This document shows positions 1 through 7,961 of a DNA stretch of 64,000 nucleotides, one piece after another (within the stretch, counting starts at the first letter, position 1; each line of letters opens with the position of its first letter). Position numbers and translations under genes: made by a program. The DNA lies in assembly GCF_030406905.1 (NCBI RefSeq), contig NZ_CP129137.1, positions 3,581,001 to 3,645,000 on the forward strand, given 5' to 3'. The notes beneath the pieces were generated by a model. It was not told where the DNA came from. It worked only from the letters and a program-made list of their open reading frames with translations, and searched no databases. This DNA is from Streptomyces sp. HUAS CB01 (GTDB lineage: Bacteria > Actinomycetota > Actinomycetes > Streptomycetales > Streptomycetaceae).

Positions 1-3
1 GAC

Positions 4-378
4 TCAGCCGCCCAGACTGCCGCTCCCGAACGCCCCACCGCTGCGCCTGCCGTGCTGCGGCCGCGCCTCGGGCCCCTTGCCGGTGGTGTGCGACGTGTGG
101 GTCCTCAGGTTGTAGGGCAGGAGCCGGCTGCCGTCCTCGGGGAAGGCGTCGTCGTCCTCTTCCCTGACCTCCTCGATGTGCTCGCGGTGGTCGGCCGCCT
201 TCGGCTGCTCCTCGGGCCTCGGGACACGCAGTCGGGCCCGCCGCCGCCCGTCCCACCACATCGCGCCACCCAGCAGGACGATGAGGATGACCCCGAAGGT
301 CAGCGGACCGATCGCGGCCAGGATCTGGGCCGCCAGTTCCGTCTTCGGCATGCTCTGCGCTGTGACCGCTGCGTTCAT
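4..378 (-). CDS. DUF6479-like small membrane protein
   Basis: A 124-residue protein with a single hydrophobic segment at about residues 22-42, followed at once by a WWDGRRRARLR basic stretch. The long hydrophilic C-terminal tail is rich in Glu/Asp and then Gly/Ser. This layout (short outside N-terminus, one TM helix, charged cytoplasmic tail) fits the Streptomyces DUF6479 family, whose function is unknown. The ATG at 378 follows a strong GGAGG ribosome site about 7 bases upstream. A GATAAT -10-like box lies about 40 bases before the start. The stop codon falls at bases 4-6, so the gene is complete. It looks monocistronic. The family name is recalled, not searched. Confidence 0.75.
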   Translation of the reverse strand: MNAAVTAQSMPKTELAAQILAAIGPLTFGVILIVLLGGAMWWDGRRRARLRVPRPEEQPKAADHREHIEEVREEDDDAFPEDGSRLLPYNLRTHTSHTTGKGPEARPQHGRRSGGAFGSGSLGG

Positions 379-419
379 GGTGTCTGCCTCCGCACGGGGG
401 ATGAGACACAGGCGTATCC

Positions 420-447
420 ATTATCACCTGGTAAGACCGTTACGTCA
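420..447 (-). promoter_or_regulatory. Candidate promoter of the DUF6479 gene
   Basis: On the minus strand TGACGT (bases 447-442) and GATAAT (bases 425-420) are separated by 16 bases, about 40 bases upstream of the start codon. The AT-rich -10 stands out in very GC-rich surroundings. This is inferred from sequence only. Confidence 0.4.
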
Positions 448-540
448 GCATTCCGGGCACGCGGGACGACCGACAGGGACCGATGCGGGACGAAGCCGGA
501 GGGGTCGGGAGGGGCCAGGTGCGGGTCGGGAGGGTTCAAG

Positions 541-646
541 GACGGCCGGAGGGACCCGGGGACGACGCGGGACGGGGTCCGGGGACGGCCGGAGGGACCC
601 GGGGACGACGCGGGACGGGGTCCGGGGACGGCCGGAGGGACCCGGG
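541..646. repeat. 43-bp tandem repeat, about 2.5 copies
   Basis: A 43-base unit beginning GACGGCCGGAGGGACCCGGG occupies 541-583 and 584-626, with a 20-base partial third copy at 627-646. It fills most of the 323-base gap between the DUF6479 gene and the HD hydrolase. I see no gene in this gap. An open frame crosses the repeat and joins the HD gene, but its translation is simple Gly/Arg repeat and is not credible as protein. Confidence 0.85.
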
Positions 647-701
647 GGCGCCAGGAGCGCCCCGGCAACCACCCGTCACCGGCCGGCTGGACAATGTGGC
701 C

Positions 702-1376
702 ATGCCCGCGCTTCCGCAGCACCCCGCCCATGACGACCTCCGCCGACGCTGGGCCGCGACCGTGGCCGCGGTCGCCGACCGCGCACCGGACACCGCTCTG
801 CCCGGCCCGGACCGGTACGCCGACGACCTGCTCGGCCGCTGGGCCGAGCCGCAGCGGCGGTACCACACCACCGACCACCTGGTGGCGGTCCTGGACCGCG
901 TCGACACGCTCGCCGAGTACGCGGACGACGCCGACCTCGTACGCCTCGCGGCCTGGTTCCACGACGCGGTGTACCTGCCGGAGCGCTCCACCAACGAGGA
1001 GCGCAGCGCACGTCTCGCCGAGCGGGCCCTGCCCGAACTCGGCGTCGACCGGGCACGTACCGAGGAGGTGTCCCGGCTGGTGCTGCTCACCCGGACCCAC
1101 GCGGCTCAGGACGACGACGCCAACGGCACGGTGCTCTGCGACGCCGACCTGGCGATCCTCGCCTCGCCGCCGGACGCGTACGAGAGGTACGCCGCCGCCG
1201 TACGCGAGGAGTACGGCTTCGTCCCGGACGACGCCTTCCGCGCGGGCCGGGCCGACGTCCTGCGCCATCTCCTCGACCTGCCGCGGCTGTTCCGCACGCC
1301 GTACGGGCAGCGGGAGTGGGAGGAGGCCGCACGGCGCAACGCGGCCGCGGAGCTGGAGCGCCTCCGGGAGTCCTGA
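702..1376 (+). CDS. HD-domain metal-dependent phosphohydrolase-like protein
   Basis: A 224-residue protein of the predicted HD-superfamily hydrolase group. The visible signature is QRRYHTTDHL at about residue 49 (first metal-binding His) and AAWFHDAVY at about residue 83 (the HD pair), followed by a helical domain with further acidic residues. Such proteins are predicted phosphohydrolases; the substrate is not known. I chose the ATG at 702 because the frame upstream is only the 43-bp repeat. A weak purine-rich site precedes it. The neighbouring MFS gene follows after about 100 bases on the same strand, and no functional link is obvious. Confidence 0.8.
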   Translation: MPALPQHPAHDDLRRRWAATVAAVADRAPDTALPGPDRYADDLLGRWAEPQRRYHTTDHLVAVLDRVDTLAEYADDADLVRLAAWFHDAVYLPERSTNEERSARLAERALPELGVDRARTEEVSRLVLLTRTHAAQDDDANGTVLCDADLAILASPPDAYERYAAAVREEYGFVPDDAFRAGRADVLRHLLDLPRLFRTPYGQREWEEAARRNAAAELERLRES

Positions 1377-1481
1377 GCCCGTGGCGCAGCGCACCTTCGT
1401 CGTGCGCTGCCCCGCGTCCACCATGCGGACGGTCCCGGGAACCCGGGAATGACAGGCGCCATCCGGCTGTTGGCCACTGTC

Positions 1482-2903
1482 ATGCCCGCAGCATCCGCCG
1501 GTCCCCGCCCCCGTATGCCGCTGGCCGTCTACATCCTGGGCCTCTCGGTCTTCGCGCTCGGCACCAGCGAGTTCATGCTGTCCGGGCTGCTGCCGCCCAT
1601 CGCCGAGGACATGGACGTCTCGATCCCGCGCGCGGGGCTGCTGATCTCCGCGTTCGCCATCGGGATGGTCGTGGGAGCGCCGCTGCTCGCCGTGGCGACC
1701 CTGCGGCTGCCCCGCCGCGCCACGCTCGTCACCCTGATCACCGTCTTCGGGCTGGGCCAGGTCGCCGGCGCGCTGGCACCCACGTACGAGGTCCTCTTCG
1801 TGTCGCGGGTGGTCAGCGCCCTCGCCTGTGCCGGCTTCTGGGCGGTGGGCGCGGCGGTGGCCATGGCGATGGTGCCCGTCGACTCGCGCGCCCGCGCGAT
1901 GGCCGTGATGATCGGCGGGCTGTCGATCGCCAACGTCCTGGGCGTCCCGGCCGGCGCGTTCCTCGGGGAGCACCTCGGCTGGCGCTCGGCGTTCTGGGCG
2001 GTCGGCGCGGCCTCCGCGGTGGCCCTGGTCGGCGTGCTGACCAGGATCCCGCCCATCCCGGTGCCCGACGAGAAGCCGCGGCTCCACCGCGAACTCACCA
2101 TCTACCGCGACCGTCAGGTCTGGCTCGCCGTCGCGGTCACCGCACTGTCCGCGGGTGGCGTCTTCTGCGTGTTCTCCTATCTGGCGCCGCTGCTCACCGA
2201 CGTCGCCGGACTCGGTGACGGCTGGGTGCCGACCGTCCTGGGGCTCTTCGGCGTCGGCGCGCTGCTCGGCACGGCGATCGGCGGCCGCATCGCCGACGCG
2301 CACCTCTTCGGCGTGATGCTCGGCGGCATCACCGCCTCGACGGTGCTGCTGGCCGTGCTCGCCCTGACCGCCGCTTCGCCGGTGGCGGCGGTGGGCCTGT
2401 CGTTCCTCATCGGCGTCGCGTCGTTCTTCACGGCCCCCGCCCTGAACGCCCGGATGTTCAACGTCGCGGGCGCGGCTCCCACGCTGGCCGCCGCGACGAC
2501 CACCGCCGCCTTCAACCTGGGGAACACCAGCGGGCCCTGGCTCGGCGGCACGGTCATCGACGCGGGGCTCGGCTTCGCCGCCACGGCGTGGGCGGGGGCT
2601 GCGATGACCCTCGCCGCCCTCGGGCTCGTCGCCCTGGCCCTGCGATTCGAGCGCCGGGGGGGCGGACCCGGCGCACGGGAAGAGCCGCGTGGTGGTCTCG
2701 TCCTCCGTCGGCCGGGACACCGGCGCGACGCGCTGCGGCACGGCCTGACGCACCGGGGTGCCCGTGCCCGTCCCGGGCCGAACGCACCGCCGCCGGGGTT
2801 GCGCCGGATGGCGGGCGCCTCGGTTGCCGGTGTGCGGCGCCGGGGTGAGGGTCGCTCAGGGGGAGGTAGAGCCCCGTCAGTCTTCTCCTGGAGCGCCCAA
2901 TGA
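1482..2903 (+). CDS. MFS (DHA1-like) drug/metabolite exporter with anomalous C-terminus
   Basis: A twelve-helix major facilitator resembling the chloramphenicol/purine exporter branch. It begins MPLAVYILGLSVFALGTSEF after a short leader, with a conserved loop and repeated Gly/Ala-rich helices up to about residue 390. In-frame starts exist at 1449, 1482 and 1515; 1482 gives the usual short N-terminus. After ALRFERR the frame enters a run of seven G (about 2657-2663) and continues for about 75 residues of Arg/Gly/Pro-rich sequence that does not look like protein. One base fewer in the run would end the protein about 30 residues later. The stop overlaps the next start as ATGA. Substrate unknown. 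Confidence 0.75.
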   Translation: MPAASAGPRPRMPLAVYILGLSVFALGTSEFMLSGLLPPIAEDMDVSIPRAGLLISAFAIGMVVGAPLLAVATLRLPRRATLVTLITVFGLGQVAGALAPTYEVLFVSRVVSALACAGFWAVGAAVAMAMVPVDSRARAMAVMIGGLSIANVLGVPAGAFLGEHLGWRSAFWAVGAASAVALVGVLTRIPPIPVPDEKPRLHRELTIYRDRQVWLAVAVTALSAGGVFCVFSYLAPLLTDVAGLGDGWVPTVLGLFGVGALLGTAIGGRIADAHLFGVMLGGITASTVLLAVLALTAASPVAAVGLSFLIGVASFFTAPALNARMFNVAGAAPTLAAATTTAAFNLGNTSGPWLGGTVIDAGLGFAATAWAGAAMTLAALGLVALALRFERRGGGPGAREEPRGGLVLRRPGHRRDALRHGLTHRGARARPGPNAPPPGLRRMAGASVAGVRRRGEGRSGGGRAPSVFSWSAQ

Positions 2904-4102
2904 GAATCGTCGCGAGCGCGGGCGGCGCCGTCGCCCTGGCTCTGGCCGTCGTACCGATGACCCCGGTCCAGGCGGCCTCCCTCAACCCCGACAACGGAAA
3001 CGACCGCATCGCCTGCAGCACGAGTGCTCTGACGAACGCCATCGACGGCGTCCTCGGTGCGGACGGCGGCACGATCGAACTGGCTCGCGACTGCCGCTAC
3101 GTCCTGACGTCAGCCCTCCCGACCATCGACGAGCCCGTCACCCTGCGCGGAGGCAAGGGCACGAGCATCGAACGCTCGGTCGCGGCCGGTACGCCCCAGT
3201 TCCGCATCTTCGAGGTCGGCGGGTCCGCCGGATTCCTCACCCTGGACGACCTGACCGTGAAGAACGGCGACGGCGCGGGCGACGGAGGGGCGGTCCTCGT
3301 CAGAACCGGCCGGACCCTGCTCCTCAAGTCCGCCACGCTCACGCGCAACCGGGCAGCGGGCAACGGCGGGGCGGTCGCGAACGACGGCGGGCGGGTGATC
3401 CTCCGGGACAGCAAGGTGGAGAAGAACAGCGCGGGCGTCGACGGAGGCGGTATCCACACCTCCGGCGGTGTGGTCTCCCTCGATTCCAGCGCCGTCAGCC
3501 AGAACAGGGCGACGGCCGACGGGGGCGGAGTGGCCTCCGCCGACGGCTATGTGACCGCCACCCACAGCAGTGTGGACAAGAACGAAGCCGACGGCGGCGG
3601 CGGTGTCGACAACGACGGGACGGCGGACCTCCAGTCCACCGGTGTCACCGGCAACAGGGCCGGCGGGGACGGCGGCGGCATCCGCAACACGGGCACCCTG
3701 ATCGTCGGTCGCAGCAGCGTCAACAAGAACACCGCGGCGAACGGCGGCGGGATCCACAACACCGGACTCCTGTGGATCGGCCGCAGTGTGGTCAAGGAGA
3801 ACGTCGCCGACGCCGACGGCGGCGGCCTCTGGAACGACAACGAGGCCACGGTGGAGTCGAGCGACATCACCGGCAACGAGACCAGGGACGCCGGCTCGCA
3901 GGGCGGCGGCGTCTACAACGAGGACGGCGCCCCCGGCGGCAACACCGTCCTGACCGACAGCACCGTCACGAAGAACCAGGCGTCGGTCGGCGGCGGCATC
4001 TTCCGCGCCTCCGGCTCCGTCACCCTCAACCGGACCCGTGTGAAGGAGAACGTCCCCGACAACTGCAGCCCCAGCGGGACGGTCGCCGGCTGCGTCGGCT
4101 GA
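2900..4102 (+). CDS. Secreted right-handed beta-helix (PMP-like repeat) protein
   Basis: A 400-residue exported protein. Residues 1-25 form a Sec signal peptide ending PVQA before ASLNPDNGN. The rest is a chain of about ten short repeats with motifs such as GNGGAVAN, DGGGIHTSGG, NKNTAANGGGIHN and KNQASVGGGIF, preceded by Asn/Asp-rich turns. This is the pattern of pectate-lyase-type parallel beta-helix proteins and of polymorphic-membrane-protein repeats. No catalytic residues can be assigned, so it may be a surface or matrix-binding protein rather than an enzyme. GGAG sits about 8 bases before the ATG. The start overlaps the stop of the preceding MFS frame, which may be fortuitous. Confidence 0.8.
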   Translation: MRIVASAGGAVALALAVVPMTPVQAASLNPDNGNDRIACSTSALTNAIDGVLGADGGTIELARDCRYVLTSALPTIDEPVTLRGGKGTSIERSVAAGTPQFRIFEVGGSAGFLTLDDLTVKNGDGAGDGGAVLVRTGRTLLLKSATLTRNRAAGNGGAVANDGGRVILRDSKVEKNSAGVDGGGIHTSGGVVSLDSSAVSQNRATADGGGVASADGYVTATHSSVDKNEADGGGGVDNDGTADLQSTGVTGNRAGGDGGGIRNTGTLIVGRSSVNKNTAANGGGIHNTGLLWIGRSVVKENVADADGGGLWNDNEATVESSDITGNETRDAGSQGGGVYNEDGAPGGNTVLTDSTVTKNQASVGGGIFRASGSVTLNRTRVKENVPDNCSPSGTVAGCVG

Positions 4103-4170
4103 CCGGGCGGCACACCGGCCCTGCCGCACCCGCGGGAGGGCCGTCCCGTCGTACGGCCGTTCCCGCCGGC

Positions 4171-4443
4171 CTACCGGCCGCCACCCCCGTGCTTCCGGCG
4201 CCGCAGTCCCGCCTCCGTGAGCCGCCGGACCAGTTCCTTCGACCCGATCTCGACCGCGCCGGCGCGCACGGCGTCCTCGTAGCGGTGCGCGGGCACGTCG
4301 TAGTGGTCGCGTTCGAAGGCACGGGTGGGGCAGCCGATCGACGCGGCGAAGGCGTGGAGTTCCTCGAACGACACATCGCTGACCAGGTGGGACCACAGCA
4401 TCCCGTGCCCCGGCCAGGTCGGCGGGTCGATGTAGACGGTCAC
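4171..4443 (-). CDS. DUF4031 domain protein
   Basis: A 90-residue protein beginning VTVYIDPPTWPGHGMLWSHL, a hallmark of DUF4031, with HYDVPAHRYEDAVRAGAVE in the middle. Function unknown; conserved His, Asp and Trp residues suggest a small metal-binding or enzyme-like fold. The GTG start at 4443 overlaps the TGA stop of the upstream gene (GTGA), so the two are very likely translationally coupled. Longer in-frame starts only add Arg-rich sequence. Confidence 0.8.
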   Translation of the reverse strand: MTVYIDPPTWPGHGMLWSHLVSDVSFEELHAFAASIGCPTRAFERDHYDVPAHRYEDAVRAGAVEIGSKELVRRLTEAGLRRRKHGGGGR

Positions 4444-4793
4444 GGCAGGCCGCCGACGGGCGCGACCACGACGCCCGCCTTGCCGCACACCCAGTGCGGG
4501 TCGGGGCCCAACTCGGGTTCCACGTCCAGTGCGTGCGGCTCACCGGAGGTGCAGACCGGGCACAGCGGCCACCGCCCGTACCGTTCCAGCAGGGCGTCCT
4601 GTACGTCCTGGGCGATCAGCCCGGCCACGTACTCCGCACCCTCCGGCCACTGCTCGACCCACCAACGGCGCTCCCGGACCGCCTCCTCGACGAGGGAGAC
4701 GACCTCGGCGTGCGCCACGTCACGGGCGGTGAGGTCAGCGAGGACGAGGGCGCGGGCGGCATGCAGCGCCTGCTCGAGCGGGTTGGCGTCCAT
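4440..4793 (-). CDS. Conserved hypothetical protein with CxxC/C ribbon-like segment
   Basis: A 117-residue protein I do not recognise by function. The N-terminal half is helical (MDANPLEQALHAARALVLAD). The C-terminal half holds CPVC about 34 residues before the end and HWVC further on, which could bind zinc. I chose the ATG at 4793 because an AAGGG site lies about 10 bases upstream; a longer frame to 4877 adds implausible sequence. It overlaps the DUF4031 gene by four bases and is divergent from the RpiR-type regulator across about 130 bases. Confidence 0.65.
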   Translation of the reverse strand: MDANPLEQALHAARALVLADLTARDVAHAEVVSLVEEAVRERRWWVEQWPEGAEYVAGLIAQDVQDALLERYGRWPLCPVCTSGEPHALDVEPELGPDPHWVCGKAGVVVAPVGGLP

Positions 4794-4890
4794 ACCGTCA
4801 TTGTCACCCTTTCGGGTGCGGGCCCCCAGCACGGCCCCGCACCTCCCGGGACGAGGGTCCCCGGGGACTCCGTCCACCGGACAAAGGGGG

Positions 4891-4954
4891 TTGACCGTTC
4901 ACAGCGGACGAAAATATCTTTCAACTGTGACCAAGGACCTGAAGGATTCTTTCA
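4891..4954 (+). promoter_or_regulatory. Leaderless promoter and two operator-like palindromes of the RpiR gene
   Basis: TTGACC (4891-4896) and TATCTT (4915-4920), with an 18-base spacer, place transcription start at about the GTG codon at 4927. No ribosome site precedes that GTG, so the mRNA is probably leaderless. GAAAATATCTTTCA (4910-4923) overlaps the -10, and TGAAGGATTCTTTCA (4940-4954) lies just inside the gene. Both have TGAA/TTCA-type arms. I infer autoregulatory operators; the regulator's true site is not known to me. Confidence 0.5.
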
Positions 4955-5994
4955 ATGCTCCGGGATCCGGCAGACGCCCCGGCGCGGCCGCCCCGGTCCG
5001 GCCGGGCACGTCCGCCTCAGGTGGCACCGGCACCCCTGGTGACGGCGGCACACGCAGGGGCGCCACGAAGAGCGGCGGCACCGGTGGCACGAGCGGCGGC
5101 ACCGTGGGCGACGTCCCGCCCGCCCCGGCCGCTCTCGCTGCGAAGGTCCGCACCCTCGCCCCCTCCATGACCCGCTCCATGCAGCGGGTCGCCGAAGCCG
5201 TCGCGGGCGACCCGGCAGGCTGCGCGGCGCTCACGGTCACCGGACTCGCCGAACGCACCGGCACCAGCGAGGCCACGGTCGTCCGGACCGCCCGGCTCCT
5301 CGGCTACCCCGGCTACCGCGATCTGCGACTCGCGCTCGCCGGCCTCGCCGCCCAGCAGCAGTCGGGCCGCGCCCCGTCCGTCACCGCCGACATCGCGGTC
5401 GACGACCCGATAGCCGACGTCGTCGCGAAGCTCGCGTACGACGAGCAGCAGACCCTCGCCGACACCGCCGCGGGCCTGGACACCGTCCAGCTGGGCGCCG
5501 CCGTCACGGCCCTCGCCGGCGCGCGCCGCATCGACATCTACGGCGTGGGCGCGTCCGGCCTGGTCGCCCAGGACCTCGCCCAGAAGCTCCTGCGCATCGG
5601 ACTGGTCGCCCACCCGCACAGCGACCCCCATCTCGCCGTCACCAACGCCGTGCAGCTCCGCTCCGGCGACGCGGCCGTGGCGATCAGCCACTCCGGCTCG
5701 ACCGGCGACATCATCGAGCCGCTGCGCGTCGCGTTCGATCACGGAGCGACGACCGTCGCGATCACCGGCCGTCCGGACGGGCCGGTCTCCCAGTACGCGG
5801 ACCACGTCCTGACGACCTCGACGGCACGCGAGACCGACCTGCGCCCGGCCGCCATGTCCTCGCGGACGAGCCAGCTCCTCGTCGTCGACTGCCTGTTCAT
5901 CGGCGTCATGCAGCGCACCTACGAGACGGCCGCACCGGCCCTCGCCGCCTCGTACGAGGCCCTCGCGCACCGCCACACCCCCCGCACCCGCTGA
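4927..5994 (+). CDS. MurR/RpiR-family transcriptional regulator (HTH-SIS)
   Basis: A 355-residue regulator. Residues about 1-70 are a low-complexity Gly/Thr/Pro leader, unusual for the family. Residues about 75-150 form the RpiR helix-turn-helix with LAERTGTSEATVVRTARLLGYPGYRDLR. Residues about 195-330 form a SIS domain (IDIYGVGASGLVAQD, AVAISHSGSTGDIIEPL), which normally binds a phosphosugar. The next gene, 23 bases downstream, is murQ, so the likely effector is N-acetylmuramic acid 6-phosphate or a related amino-sugar phosphate. The GTG at 4927 is chosen from promoter spacing. Two imperfect palindromes at the start suggest autoregulation. Confidence 0.9.
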   Translation: MTKDLKDSFNAPGSGRRPGAAAPVRPGTSASGGTGTPGDGGTRRGATKSGGTGGTSGGTVGDVPPAPAALAAKVRTLAPSMTRSMQRVAEAVAGDPAGCAALTVTGLAERTGTSEATVVRTARLLGYPGYRDLRLALAGLAAQQQSGRAPSVTADIAVDDPIADVVAKLAYDEQQTLADTAAGLDTVQLGAAVTALAGARRIDIYGVGASGLVAQDLAQKLLRIGLVAHPHSDPHLAVTNAVQLRSGDAAVAISHSGSTGDIIEPLRVAFDHGATTVAITGRPDGPVSQYADHVLTTSTARETDLRPAAMSSRTSQLLVVDCLFIGVMQRTYETAAPALAASYEALAHRHTPRTR

Positions 5995-6017
5995 ACCACC
6001 CGAGAGAGCCGCCTCCC

Positions 6018-6944
6018 ATGACCTCCACTCCCGGACCGGCCGAACTGCGCGCGCAGTTGGAGAGCCTCACGACCGAGGCGTTCCGCCCCGAGCTCGCCGA
6101 CATCGACCGGCTTCCGACCGCAGAGATCGCCCGCATCATGAACGGCGAGGACCGGACCGTCCCCGACGCCGTCGCCACCCGGCTCCCGGCCATCGCCGCC
6201 GCGATCGACGCGACCGCCGACCGCATGGCCCGCGGCGGCCGGCTGGTCTACGCGGGCGCGGGCACGGCGGGCCGGCTCGGCGTCCTGGACGCGAGCGAGT
6301 GCCCGCCGACGTTCAACACCGGCCCGGACGAGGTCGTCGGCCTGATCGCGGGCGGCCCGTCGGCGATGGTCGAGGCGGTCGAGGGCGCGGAGGACTCCGA
6401 GGAGCTGGCCGCCGCCGACCTCGACGGTCTGGGCCTGACGGCGCTCGACACCGTGGTCGGCATCTCCGCCTCCGGCCGCACCCCGTACGCCGTCGGGGCC
6501 GTCGAGCACGCCCGGACGGCCGGCGCCCTCACCATCGGCCTCTCCTGCAATGCGGGCAGCGCACTGGCCGCGGCGGCGGAGCACGGCATCGAGGTGGTCG
6601 TCGGACCCGAACTCCTCACCGGATCGACCCGGTTGAAGGCGGGCACGGCACAGAAGCTGGTGCTCAACATGATCTCGACCATCACGATGATCCGCCTGGG
6701 CAAGACGTACGGGAACCTGATGGTCGACGTCCGCGCCTCGAACGAGAAGCTCCGCGCCCGCTCCCGGCGCATCGTGAAGCTCGCGACCGACGCGCCGGAC
6801 GCGGCCGTGGAGACGGCGCTGACCGCGGCGGACGGCGAGGTCAAGACGGCGATCCTGATGCTGCTCGCCGACGTCGACGCCCTGACGGCCGCGGACCTCC
6901 TCAAGCGCGCCCACGGGCACCTCCGCGAGGCACTCCGCCTCTGA
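6018..6944 (+). CDS. murQ: N-acetylmuramic acid 6-phosphate etherase MurQ
   Basis: A 308-residue SIS-domain lyase that cleaves the lactyl ether of MurNAc-6-P to give GlcNAc-6-P and D-lactate during peptidoglycan recycling in the cytoplasm. Family marks are RLVYAGAGTAGRLGVLDASECPPTFN at about residue 75, the VVGISASGRTPYAVGA substrate loop, GLSCNAG, and GTAQKLVLNMISTITMIRLGKTYGNLMVDV. Length matches the family. It follows the RpiR-type regulator closely as a two-gene unit. The product GlcNAc-6-P would be used by NagA, which is encoded about 23 kb away in this window. Confidence 0.95.
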   Translation: MTSTPGPAELRAQLESLTTEAFRPELADIDRLPTAEIARIMNGEDRTVPDAVATRLPAIAAAIDATADRMARGGRLVYAGAGTAGRLGVLDASECPPTFNTGPDEVVGLIAGGPSAMVEAVEGAEDSEELAAADLDGLGLTALDTVVGISASGRTPYAVGAVEHARTAGALTIGLSCNAGSALAAAAEHGIEVVVGPELLTGSTRLKAGTAQKLVLNMISTITMIRLGKTYGNLMVDVRASNEKLRARSRRIVKLATDAPDAAVETALTAADGEVKTAILMLLADVDALTAADLLKRAHGHLREALRL

Positions 6945-7140
6945 CCCGGCGCGCGGGCCGTGCCTCTTGCACGCCGTGAGGGGCCGGCACCTCGTCCTCC
7001 GTGACGAGGGCCGGCACCCCCGACGTTCGTGACGGGAGCCGGCAGCGGGCCGGGGACGGCCCGCCCTGAAGCAGGCCGGCCCGTGGGACGGCCGGCACGA
7101 ACGTCCCCGGGAACGGGACCGCGGACACGGCGAGCCGGCC

Positions 7141-7170
7141 GGGCCCGCGTCCCCGGAGGAACGCGGGCCC
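7141..7170. terminator. Hairpin terminator between murQ and the ABC ATPase gene
   Basis: A perfect 10-bp inverted repeat, GGGCCCGCGT (7141-7150) and ACGCGGGCCC (7161-7170), around a 10-base loop, in the gap between convergent murQ and the ABC ATPase gene. There is no U-tract, as is common in Streptomyces. It could serve both directions. Confidence 0.65.
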
Positions 7171-7216
7171 GGTACACCCACCCACCCGAACCGCCCCGCC
7201 CCGCCCGGCGGGAGCA

Positions 7217-7906
7217 CTACACCGCGCCGACCGCCTGCTCCCGGATCGTCACCCGGCCCTTCCTGATCGTCGCGACCCTCGGCGCCCGCCGTGCCAGCAC
7301 CGAGTCATGGGTGACCATCACGAACGTCAGCCCGTTCTCCTCCCACAGCCCTTCCAGCAGCTCCATGATCTCGTCGCGCATGGACTCGTCCAGGTTGCCC
7401 GTCGGCTCGTCGGCCAGCAGCACCGCCGGACGTTTCACCAGCGCCCGCGCGATGGCGACCCGCTGCTGCTGACCGCCGGACAGCTCGCCCGGCAGATGTC
7501 CCCGCCGCTCCCCGAGCCCGACCGACACCAGCGCCTCGCCGGCCCGCTCGCGCCGCTCGGCCGCCTTCAGTCCGAGCGGTACGAGCGCGGTCTCCACGTT
7601 CTCCTGCGCCGTGAGCGTCGGCACCAGGTTGAATCCCTGGAAGACGAAGCCGATCTTCTCGGCCCGCACCCGGGTGAGCCGTGCCTCGGGCAGCGTCGCG
7701 AGGTCGACCCCGTCCAGCACCACCGCTCCCTCGCTCGGCCGGTCCAGGCCGCCGAGCATCTGCAGCAGCGTCGACTTGCCGCCGCCCGTCGGGCCCTGGA
7801 TGACCAGCCGGCCGCCGTCCGGGATCGTCAGGTCCACCCCGTCGAGGGCCCGGACGGTGTCCTTGCCGCGCTGATAGCGCTTGGTGACGCCTGTGAGCTC
7901 GTACAT
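7217..7906 (-). CDS. ABC transporter ATP-binding protein (MacB/LolD-type)
   Basis: A 229-residue nucleotide-binding subunit. Walker A is GPTGGGKST at about residue 38, the Q-loop is FVFQGFNLVP, the signature is LSGGQQQRVAIARAL at about residue 142, Walker B is VLLADEPTGNLD, and the switch His is in MVTHD. The LDEPTGNLD-type Walker B and short length are typical of MacB/FtsE-like ATPases that drive FtsX-type permeases. The next gene upstream encodes such a permease, 55 bases away on the same strand. The pair probably works in lipoprotein, peptide or drug extrusion; the substrate is unknown. Confidence 0.93.
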   Translation of the reverse strand: MYELTGVTKRYQRGKDTVRALDGVDLTIPDGGRLVIQGPTGGGKSTLLQMLGGLDRPSEGAVVLDGVDLATLPEARLTRVRAEKIGFVFQGFNLVPTLTAQENVETALVPLGLKAAERRERAGEALVSVGLGERRGHLPGELSGGQQQRVAIARALVKRPAVLLADEPTGNLDESMRDEIMELLEGLWEENGLTFVMVTHDSVLARRAPRVATIRKGRVTIREQAVGAV

Positions 7907-7961
7907 CGTGATTCAACTCCTGCTGTGCGTGGTGACGTTCGTCGGTGGATCGGGACGGCCA

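Noticed and set aside
375..2753. Long minus-strand open frame opposite the HD and MFS genes
   Set aside because: Codon composition is the mirror of the plus-strand genes, the translation is Gly/Arg/Asp-rich without domains, and both plus-strand proteins show clear families.
2900..2903. ATGA overlap as proof of coupling between the MFS and beta-helix genes
   Set aside because: The MFS tail that creates the overlap is probably out of frame, and the beta-helix gene has its own ribosome site.
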